From NCBI RefSeq assembly GCF_000283155.1, contig NW_004454163.1, forward strand, positions 18,752,633 to 18,816,632: a stretch of 64,000 bases of DNA, given 5' to 3'. Shown piece by piece: positions 56,225 to 64,000 of this stretch. The notes beneath the pieces are model-generated. The model was given only the letters and a program-made list of their open reading frames with translations. It did not search any database and was not told the DNA's origin. The position numbers and the translations under genes are program-made. Positions within the stretch are counted from its first letter, which is position 1, and each line of letters starts with the position of its first letter. The DNA comes from Ceratotherium simum simum. Lineage: Eukaryota; Chordata; Mammalia; Perissodactyla; Rhinocerotidae.

Positions 56225-56375
56225 TAGGTCTCCGAGGATAATTTACAGTCTTTGCTTGTTATTTACCATCCAGTCCTCAACCCCACCCCCGCAGCGGGCT
56301 GGCTGAACATAAACTGTAGTTATTACTGCCCTCTCATCAGTGTTTATTGTTTCGATTTTTACTGTTTACTCTTGG
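56225..56375. promoter_or_regulatory. Candidate regulatory element with clustered forkhead-like sites
   Basis: Within about 115 bases lie GTTATTTAC (about 56259-56267), CATAAAC (inverse form, about 56308-56314), TGTTTATTGTTT (56341-56352) and TGTTTAC (56363-56369), all fitting TRTTKRY forkhead cores. The DNA appears single-copy. Functional relevance is unproven. Confidence 0.3.
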
Positions 56376-57254
56376 TGATCATCGCAGAAAGGCTGGAGAG
56401 CAGACAGCTCCCTGTCGTCCTGGCCGAAGCCTGCAGCTGCTGCGTGGTCATGCACCCCAGTCCTCCTTCTCAAAGCCTTGCTCCAATCTGCCTCCTCCGA
56501 CACTCGCCTCTTGAGTTACCCCAAAGAGGCCCAAACGCTTCTATCTCCTCTTTTGCTCCATCCAAGCTCTGCTCTGAAAAAGACGCTTAGAAAGTATGCT
56601 GGGGTCTTTAGCTGGAGTCTTGGTGTCATTAAGACACCATGCTGTGTGCCCAGCCCCGAGCCAACTGTTCTGGAGGTTCCAGATGACCACGGTCTCTTGG
56701 TCCAGGGGTCAAGTTCCCTCAGCCCAGGCAGAGAGAACCCCGGGGGCCCTGGAGGCCACCAACCTCCTCCCAGGCTTGGCCTCAGCCCCGCCCGACCAGA
56801 CTGCAGTGGGAGAGTTGGCCCCAAGGCTTTTCTCCATGATGAAACAGAAAGCCTCTTCAGACAAAAGGGGCCTCCGAGGACACACGTGGAAAAGCCTGCC
56901 GGAGGGGAAACCCACACCGCCTCTCTTCTGGTGGCAGGAAGGGGTTCCAGGCCCTTGTTAAGATCTTTCTTGACCCTCATTTGGGTTTGGATTCCAGTCA
57001 TTCTTTTGGCCCACAGCTCGCTCCAGCCAAGGCCCAGCCTGGCTAAGACACTCCACACTCTGCTGGCCAGATTCACGGTCCTGGGGTTCCCTCATCCCTC
57101 TCCCAAACCCTCCTTGCTTCCCCCTAGCCTCTGTGAAAAGGGGCAACAAGTCCAGAGAGACCTTCCTGGGCTCAGGCCTGGACCTAGAATCCCCCACCTG
57201 GCGGGAGCACCTGTTGTCACCTCATCCTTGGTGTCAGAACCATCTGCACCTCCA

Positions 57255-57385
57255 GCTGAGCTCTCCTGGACACTTCTGTGTGCCAGGCACCACGGGAGCC
57301 CCTCACGTTCTGCCTTTGACTCAGTTTCACGAAACGTGACCCTCACAACCACCTGTGTGGTAGGCTCATCACCTTATTTCACATA
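57255..57385 (-). repeat. MIR-family fragment
   Basis: ACTTCTGTGTGCCAGGCACC, ACGTGACCCTCACAACCACC and TGTGTGGTAGGCTCATCACC fit the antisense MIR form. It overlaps the 3' part of the longest open frame of the window (56478-57386), which weakens that frame as a gene. Confidence 0.6.
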
Positions 57386-57785
57386 ACAAAAAATGAGTCA
57401 TTTTAAAGTGAACAACTCAGTGGCATTTAGTGCAGCCACAGTGTTATGCAACCTCCCCTCTAGCTGCAAATCGTTTTCATCATCCCAAAAGGAAATCCCA
57501 TACCCATGAAGCAGTCACTTCCCATTCCCTCCTCCCCCAAGCCCGTGGCAACCATTAATCTGCTCTCTGTCTTCATGGATTTACCTATTGGGATATTTCA
57601 TACAAACGGAATCAAACAATATGGGGGCTTTTGTGTCTGGCTTCTTTCACTTAGCATAAAGTTTTCAAGGTTCACCCACACTGAAGCACATATCAGAACT
57701 TCATTCCTTTCTATGGATGAATATTCCATTGTATGGAGAGACCACAATTTGTTTATCCTTTCAACAGTTGATGATTACTTCCATT
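57385..57785 (-). repeat. LINE-1 3' end, antisense
   Basis: GTGAACAACTCAGTGGCATT, GCAACCTCCCCTCTAGCTGC, CCCCAAGCCCGTGGCAACCA, TTCACTTAGCATAAAGTTTT, CAAGGTTCACCCACACTGAA and GGATGAATATTCCATTGTAT are antisense L1 3' sequences. Confidence 0.9.
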
Positions 57786-57949
57786 TGAAGATGGGAAAAC
57801 TGAGGCTCAGAGAGGGTAAGTAGTGAGGGTCCCCTTCATTCACCTGTTTGCTCCTCACAGGCAGTGGCCCCACCTGTGCTTCCCCCATACCCAGGGCAGG
57901 GCTAGGCCCTGGAAGTGAGCTGACTGCCAACAGCAAGGGGGCTGCTGTG

Positions 57950-58165
57950 TGAGGGGCAGTATGGTGCAGTGGTTAGGAGGCCAGACTCTGAAGCCACACT
58001 CCTTTGGTCCAAATCCTGGCTCCACCCCTCCATGGCCATGTGGTGTGACTTTGGGCAAGTCATTTAACTTTTCTGTGTCTCTGTTTTCTCATCTGTAAAA
58101 AGGAGGTGATGACAATAATAGTAGTAGCAACATCAGCGGGTGTTGTAAATATTAAATTAGCTACT
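57950..58165 (+). repeat. MIR SINE, near full length
   Basis: GGCAGTATGGTGCAGTGGTT, GTCCAAATCCTGGCTCCACC, GACTTTGGGCAAGTCATTTA, TGTTTTCTCATCTGTAAAAA and TGTTGTAAATATTAAATTAG follow MIR from head to 3' end. Confidence 0.9.
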
Positions 58166-58179
58166 GTTATATACAATTC

Positions 58180-58420
58180 TAGAAAATGGAAACTGATCTA
58201 TAGTGACAGAAAGCAGGTCAGCGGCTGCCTGGGGATGGGAGGAAGGGTCAGGAGGGAGAGATTACAAAGGGTTCTGAGGACACTTTTGGAGTAATGAATT
58301 CATTCATTATCTTAATTGTAGTGATGGTTTCAAGGTTATATACATTTGTCAAAATGTATCAGATTGTACACATGTGCAACGTACACATGTTATGTCAACT
58401 ATACCTCAATAACACTGTTT
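58180..58420 (+). repeat. LINE-1 3' end, sense
   Basis: AAGCAGGTCAGCGGCTGCCT, GGGGATGGGAGGAAGGGTCA, TTGTAGTGATGGTTTCAAGG and CAACTATACCTCAATAACAC are an L1 3' UTR. An ERE has inserted into its terminal sequence (58421-58686). Confidence 0.85.
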
Positions 58421-58686
58421 TTGTTTTTTTTTGTTTTTTTTTGTGTGTGAGGAAGATTAGCCCTGAGCTAACATCTGATGCCAATCCTCCTCTTTTTTGC
58501 TGAGGAAGATTGGCCGTGGGCTAACATCCGTGCCCATCTTCCTCTACTTTTTATATGGGATACTGCCACAGCACAGCTTGACAAGTGGTGCATCGGTGCG
58601 GGCCCGGGATCCGAAGAACCTGCGAACCCCGGGCCGCCGAAGCAGAGCGTGGGCACTTAACCGCTGCACCACCAGACCGGCCCCCC
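58421..58686 (-). mobile_element. ERE SINE in an L1 tail
   Basis: T-rich run, AGATTAGCCCTGAGCTAACA and AGATTGGCCGTGGGCTAACA modules, CACAGCACAGCTTGACAAGT, then ACTTAACCGCTGCACCACCA-GACCGGCC. The perfect 14-bp target duplication CAATAACACTGTTT occurs at 58407-58420 and 58687-58700. Confidence 0.95.
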
Positions 58687-58700
58687 CAATAACACTGTTT

Positions 58701-59461
58701 AAAAATATCACATGAGCTGTGATCCAGCTAGTCCACTTCTGGATATTTATCCAAAGAACATGAAAACACTAATTCAAAAAGATACATGCGGGCCGGCCCC
58801 CTGGCTTAGCGGTTAAGTGCTCGCGCTCTGCTACTGGTGGCCTGGGTTCGGATCCCAGGCACGCCAACGCACCGCTTCTCCGGCCATGCTGAGGCCGCGT
58901 CCCACATACAGCAACTAGAAGGATGTGCAACTATGACATACAACTATCTACTGGGGCTTTGGGGAAAAAATAAATAAATAAATAAAATTTTAAAAAAAGA
59001 TACATGCACCCTATGTTCATTGCAGCATTACTCAGAATAGCCAAGACTTGGAAGCAACCCAAGTGCCCATCAAGAGATGAATGGATAAAGAAGATGCGGT
59101 ATGTATACACAATGGAATACCGCTCAGCCATAAAAAAGACGAAATCTTGCCGTATCTAACAACATGGATGGACCTTGATGGTATTATGCTAAGTGAAATA
59201 AGTCAGAAGGAGAAAGACAATTACCTTATTATTTCATTCATATGCGGAAGATACACAAAATCATAGATACGGAGAACAGATTGGTGGTTACCAGACAGGA
59301 AGGGGGTTGAGGAGGACAAAAGAGATAAAAGGGCACGTGTGTACAGTGATGGATGGCAACTAGACTTTTGGTGGTGAACATGATGTAGTCTACCCAGAAG
59401 TCGAAGTATAATGATGTATGTCTGAAATTTATATAATGTTATAAACCAGTGTGATCTCAAT
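58701..59461 (+). repeat. LINE-1 3' portion, sense, split by an ERE
   Basis: AGTCCACTTCTGGATATTTA, then after the ERE TTCATTGCAGCATTACTCAG, AATAGCCAAGACTTGGAAGC, CAACATGGATGGACCTTGAT, AAATAAGTCAGAAGGAGAAA and GTGTGATCTCAATAAAAAAT. It covers the ORF2 C-terminus and the 3' UTR with a poly(A) signal. It is less diverged than the L1M copies elsewhere. Confidence 0.9.
58790..58993 (+). mobile_element. ERE SINE inside L1
   Basis: GGGCCGGCCCCCTGGCTTAG-CGGTTAAGTGCTCGCGC, GGGTTCGGATCCCAGGCACG, CATACAACTATCTACTGGGG-CTTTGGGG and an (AAAT)n tail. The perfect 14-bp target duplication AAAAAGATACATGC occurs at 58776-58789 and 58994-59007. Confidence 0.95.
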
Positions 59462-59475
59462 AAAAAATATGTATA

Positions 59476-59796
59476 TAACAATGGAATACTACTCAGCCAT
59501 AAAAAAAGACAAAATCGTCCCATTTGCAACAACATGGATGGACCTGGAGGGTATGGTGTTAAGTAAAATAAGCCAGACAGAGAAAGAGAAACACTGCATG
59601 ATTTCACTCATATATGGAAGATAAACTAACACACAGACAGAGAGAACAGTTTGGGGGTTACCAAGGGGAAGAGGGTTGGGGGTGGGCACAAGGGGTGAAG
59701 GGGCACATTTATATGGTGACTGACAAACAATAATGTACAGCTAAAATTTCACAGTTATAAACTATTCTGACTTCAATAAATAAAAAGTAAAGATTA
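59476..59796 (+). mobile_element. Second, 5'-truncated LINE-1 inserted in the tail of the first
   Basis: It restarts at AACAATGGAATACTACTCAG and runs through CAACATGGATGGACCTGGAG, AAATAAGCCAGACAGAGAAA and TTTCACTCATATATGGAAGA to GACTTCAATAAATAAAAAGT. The direct repeat AAAAAATATGTATA (59462-59475 and 59797-59810) looks like its target-site duplication, so this is an independent insertion and not a tandem duplication of the first copy. Confidence 0.85.
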
Positions 59797-61730
59797 AAAA
59801 AATATGTATACATAGCACATGACCTAAGAAGTGTCAGTCACTTAGCCTGATACCAGCACAGTGAGAGCTCTATGAATATTAAGTGCTGGTGGTGGTATTC
59901 TCTCACAGGCCCTGCCACCAACACCCCCCAGGGCTCCCCCTTCTCTTTTTATCCTTAACATTTCAGAGTTCCCAAAAGACCACACAGGCTCTAGGCAGCC
60001 AACTCCGTGTCTGGCTAACCACGTGCGCACAGGTTATCAAACTCTTGAAATTCTCCAGGAGCAATTGTTAAACAGCCACTGTCCCACCCCATCTCTCTTA
60101 CCCGCCCCCACCCCCAAGTTCCCGCTGTCACCGCAGCCACCCACATCTCATAACTCAGGGGCCCTGCTCCAGCTCAGTTCTTACCCCTCAGCGCCGCTGG
60201 ATGTTGAATAGCTTAAATATCACCCCTGTTGTAGACCACTTTCTCCCAAGACCCAGCCTCACTGTTGGGGTAACACTGCCACGTCAAGACCCTCCCAAAG
60301 CCCAGGCGTCCAGCAATGCCGTGTCCCCGAGCCCAGCCACAAAGGGAACACTCAGCGCCGAGAAGATGGAGACTCTCCGAGAACACCCTTGCCGGGGACC
60401 CGCCGGGGAACATGAATCCTCCCCCTCCTGCTGCCCCCACCTCGGGAGCCATTGTGGGGTGGGGGAGGGTTCTGGTCTGGAGGTTGGAGAATGTGCACTA
60501 GCTGAGTCATGTCACACCTGGACATATGTTATAATTTGGTTTTCTTGGATTTTCTTAAACATTTCCTCTTCCTTAAACTGCTCTAAGCTCTGAGCAAGAG
60601 ACTTTTGCTGAACTGGGGGGTAAGGAGGTCCTAGACCTTGACTCCATTTCAGAGGCTGGGCTGGGCTGGGTGGGAGATGGGGTGAGGGGCAGCAGGACCC
60701 TGGGCAGGGGCTGGGGTCCTCCTGATACGTGCTCTTCCCAAGAGCCCCTGTCTAGCTTGGGGAAGATGCTGCCCTGTGGTCAGGGAACTCGCCCTGCTCC
60801 CTGCCGTCTTCCAGTGGTGAAGCGAGCATGATACAGAGCAAGCTTTAAAGAATGGAAGAAAGGAAGAGATAGAGAACCTAGGCCTTCACCGGCCAGGGAG
60901 AGATCCCAGGTGGCCTGAGCGGCAGGAGCCCAGGGCCTGGAGAGCATTTGTGTCCTCTTGCGTGCGGAAGAGGCTGCGGACCCCGCAGCCCACCCTCCCC
61001 TCCTCCACAGGGCAACCTTCCCCACCTTCCTTCCCTGTCCCAGGCAGGACCACTTGTGGCCTTCCCCTATCCCCCTTCCCCAGCTGTCCTTCTCTCTGAT
61101 ACCACCTCCTCTCCACGGCTCTTGCACCCCTAAATCAGCATCTCACGTTTGACCATTTTGACCATTCCTCAGCACCCCAGGGAGGGCCCCCTCCTCAGGA
61201 CCCCCCAAACACACAGCCAAGAACCCACATCGCCCACAGGGCTGGGGGGTATGGCCAGCAAGGTCTGCGGGAGGAAAGATCACGTCAGCCCTCCCAGCTC
61301 CAGTTCTGCAGCCCCCTCCTCTAGCCCACCTACCCAGATCCTTGCTGGCCCCTCCACCCCAGGCCCACTCTCCTCCACCCGCCCAGCCTCACACACTTGC
61401 AGGTGGGTGACAAAGCCCGGTGAGCAAATAGGTCTGACATACCCTCCTGAATCGCATTGGCTGACCTGCCTTTGCCCAGGTGCATGACTTTGAGACAATC
61501 TCCACCTCTCCCCTCAGTTCCTTCATGAAACCCAGGAGGCTGGCTAGAACAGGGGTTTTCACACAGGGTCTGGGACATGGGGCAGGCAGGGTGGAGGGGA
61601 AGCTGGGCCCAGCCCACTTCACCCCAGCACCTTCAGTTTCATCTATTTTACAAATGGAGTGATGGGGACAACTAAAAGTTTCCCGCTGCTTTAGAAACAC
61701 TTGAACACCACTGACCTGGACATTCTTTTA

Positions 61731-62002
61731 ATTTGTTTGTTTGTTTGTTTTTGCTTTTTTTTTTTTTTTTGGGAGGAAGATTGGCCCTGAGCTAACACCT
61801 GCTGCCAATCTTCCTCTTTTTCTTGAGGAAGAGTGGCCCTGGGCTAACATCTTGCACATCTTCCTCTTTTTTTGTATGTGGGACGCTGCCACAGCATGGC
61901 TTGATGAGTGGTGTAGGTCCGCACCTGGGATCCAAACCTGCAAACCCCAGTGCCGCTGAAGCGGAGTGCAATGAACTTAACCACTGCACCACCGGGCCGG
62001 TC
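61731..62002 (-). mobile_element. ERE SINE
   Basis: (TTTG)n and poly-T, AGATTGGCCCTGAGCTAACA, AGAGTGGCCCTGGGCTAACA, CCACAGCATGGCTTGATGAG, then ACTTAACCACTGCACCACCG-GGCCGG. The target duplication CCTGGACATTCTTTTA (61715-61730) versus CCTGGACATTTTTTAA (from 62003) has small differences. Confidence 0.93.
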
Positions 62003-62969
62003 CCTGGACATTTTTTAAACCCCGTAGAAATCTCTGTTCTAAGAGATAATGTTCCTGTGGGTGCACATGCTGATGACTGGGCAAGAATGCCCTCCAGACA
62101 CCAGGCTGCAAGGGGAGAGCCAGGCCAGCCTCAGAACGTCTGCTTCCAAGGGGCCTGGACTCCTTCCTGTTCCCTGTCCATCCGGGACTCAGGGTCTCCT
62201 CCTCCTCCTTCTCCCACGAGCTGGGCTTCAAAGTGGTGAGCAGGGGCCTGGGATTTCCCACACATCCACCCCCAGCCTCGCAGGGCGGGCCGGTGCCTCA
62301 GAACCAGGAGCTGCACAAATATGTCACTCAGCCGGTGGGGCAGCTTTCCTGTCGGGAGGAGAGACCTCCGTTTCCCCAGTCCTCGGAAGTAACCACCTCC
62401 CCCACCTCGGGGGTTTTCGAGGAGGCCAGCTGGAGTGCTCTGGGCACTGCCCCTCCATCCTGCTTGGGCTGGGGAACAGGGGTCCCCTTCACACCCTGGC
62501 CACTTCTCCAGCCACCCCCACAATAATCTGTGGGTGGCTTCAGGAAGCCCCTCCCTGGCAAGGGGAGGCGAAGTTGAGGGACAGACAAGGTACCAACCCC
62601 CATGCCCAGGCTTTTTTGACCTTTTTGGGGTTCCAGGCCTCTCCGAGAATCTGAGGAAGACCACGGATCCTTTTCCTAGAAAAACAATCACACGCTTGCG
62701 GATTTCTACTCTAACATCAGAAGCCTTTCAAGGCCATCCTTCGGTTCCATATGGGTCCCCAGACCCTGGTTAAGGACACCAGAGCCCCTGACATGAAGGC
62801 AGCTTGGAATGGTCTTAGATGGTAGGAAACCTGGCTAGAATCTCCACACAGAGAAGGTGCTGGATGAAAACTTTCCTTACCTGGCCGCGATGTGGGTGGC
62901 AGGAATGGTGGACTAGGATCAAGAACCTGGAGCTCTGGCCACCACCATAAACAACCTCGGGACCTGAAG

Positions 62970-63145
62970 CTTTATTTATTCATTCAAGGTTTGTCATCAT
63001 CTACCCACACTGTGCCAGGCATGGGTACACGGTGACAAATAAGACAGACGTGTAGACACGTTCCCCACCCTCTGGATGCTTATATTCTCTGGAGCACAAG
63101 AAAATTAATAAGTAAACATGGAAATAAATATGTACTTTTATGAAG
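62970..63145 (-). repeat. LINE-2 3' end, antisense
   Basis: TTTATTTATTCATTCAAGGT, CACACTGTGCCAGGCATGGG, CGGTGACAAATAAGACAGAC and GAAAATTAATAAGTAAACAT are the antisense L2 terminus, beginning with the reverse complement of the TGAATGA tail. Confidence 0.85.
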
Positions 63146-63164
63146 TGGCCAGGGATTCTGAAGA

Positions 63165-63290
63165 AACCTCAGGAGCCTCAGTTTCCTCTTCTGTAAAATG
63201 AAGATAACTCTAGTCATGCGCTGGTGTTTCTAAGAGGAAGCAATGAGACGACTATGCTCAACACTGAACACTCAGCCTGGCACAGCAGGG
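63165..63290 (+). repeat. MIR fragment
   Basis: AGGAGCCTCAGTTTCCTCTT, CTGTAAAATGAAGATAACTC and CACTGAACACTCAGCCTGGC fit the MIR 3' half, plus orientation. Confidence 0.7.
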
Positions 63291-64000
63291 CCCAGTCTAC
63301 AGAGGGGGGTGCTGCTGGGTGGAGCTGATCAGCACAGAGAAGCAGCCTTGGCCTCCTCGCGGTGGCAGAGGCTTTGTGAAAACCAGACCACCACCATCTT
63401 GGCCAGCCTGACTCTGGGGCTGCAAGGGCACCAGCCTAGAGGCAGCCTCCAGGCCACAACATCATTAGGCAGCAGTCACCCCCCACACAGAGGGCAAGTA
63501 GGTGCACAGGGCAGGAGGGAGGCTCCACACAGGGCAAGGCTGGCCCTTTGGAAGGTCAAGTTGAAGCAGTGGACTAGAATTACATGTTTGCAGGGGTGGG
63601 TTCTAAGGTCCATGCAGATGTCTACTTCCGGCTACTGTGGACTGGTTTATCTCACACCAACTTTCCCACCAAGAACAACTGAAAAAAAAAATGGATAAAA
63701 TATATTTTTAAAATTTGTTTGAAGGCATTGAAGAGGTCTAGAGGCCATGATCTTGGAGAAAAAGGAAATCCAGAGCGATGAGCTCAACATTTGGCCTCAT
63801 TTTCCCCCTCAGCAGTAGCTGGGAAGTGGATAATCCCAGCAGAAAGTGGAGACTGAGTTTTCGCAATCTCAGGGGGTTAGGGAAAAAAGGAGGGAGGAGG
63901 GGCTCAAGCAACTCCAAGGAAGGGGGGACTTATTTTTTTAAAAAAGATTTTGAGTTGGGACTCTTGAAAAGCCCATCAGAAATAGGTCAGCCTTCACAAA

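Larger units (their letters stand above)
45846..64000. other. Intergenic region downstream of CTIF
   Basis: No exon-like reading frame with plausible splice sites or a recognisable family was found on either strand. Repeats are annotated separately. Stretches in which I see nothing definite include about 46460-47070, 48260-48700, 50265-51700, 53310-53740, 55060-55480, 56380-57250, 60030-61730 and 63300-64000. The human order CTIF then SMAD7 (convergent) is recalled knowledge; no SMAD7 sequence is seen here. Confidence 0.7.

Noticed and set aside
63590..63990. Possible LINE-1 or other repeat at the window end
   Set aside because: The AT-rich text around 63680-63720 is suggestive, but I could not match it to a family well enough to annotate.
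45846..64000. SMAD7 exons expected downstream of CTIF
   Set aside because: No SMAD7-like MH1 or MH2 coding sequence was seen on the minus strand. The gene should lie beyond the window.

Overview
This is a nuclear genomic window from a placental mammal, most likely a perissodactyl (horse, rhinoceros or tapir). At least thirteen tRNA-derived SINEs carry the GGCCGGCCC(C/G)GTGGC..GGTTAAGTGC head typical of the equine repetitive elements (ERE), many with intact target-site duplications. Older mammalian layers (MIR, L2, L1M-type LINE-1, MER20, MER5 and other hAT fossils) lie beneath them. No prokaryotic operons, CRISPR arrays or phage-like modules are present.

The only protein-coding gene I can support is the 3' end of CTIF (CBP80/20-dependent translation initiation factor, a MIF4G-domain protein) on the plus strand. 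Three coding exons are visible: 2643-2798 (52 codons), 39875-39928 (18 codons) and 41759-41974 (71 codons plus stop). All junctions are phase 0 with AG/GT borders, and together they give the last 141 residues of the protein. The window opens inside an upstream CTIF intron. A 37-kb intron separates the first two visible exons and a 1.8-kb intron the last two. A GC-rich 3' UTR runs from 41975 to about 45845, where an AATAAA followed by a GT-rich element marks the likely poly(A) site. From there to 64000 I find no gene. From human synteny (recalled, not checked here) the next gene would be SMAD7 on the opposite strand, beyond the window.

The large intron and the downstream intergenic region are mostly a record of transposition. 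Notable items are an L1 with a twin-priming inversion and clear target duplication (6954-9057), a long L2 ending in an imperfect GGAT microsatellite (29500-31305), and a stack of L1 tails with two ERE insertions (58180-59810). Some repeat-poor stretches hold clusters of homeodomain-, Onecut- and forkhead-like motifs and are candidate regulatory elements. Two assembly gaps occur: 100 N at 13260-13359 in a GC-rich tract, and 170 N at 34283-34452 inside an ERE.

The many other open frames are short, overlap repeats or lie on both strands of GC-rich DNA, and I do not call them genes. I found no convincing undescribed biological system. The most useful observations concern CTIF splicing, its 3' UTR and the insertion history.
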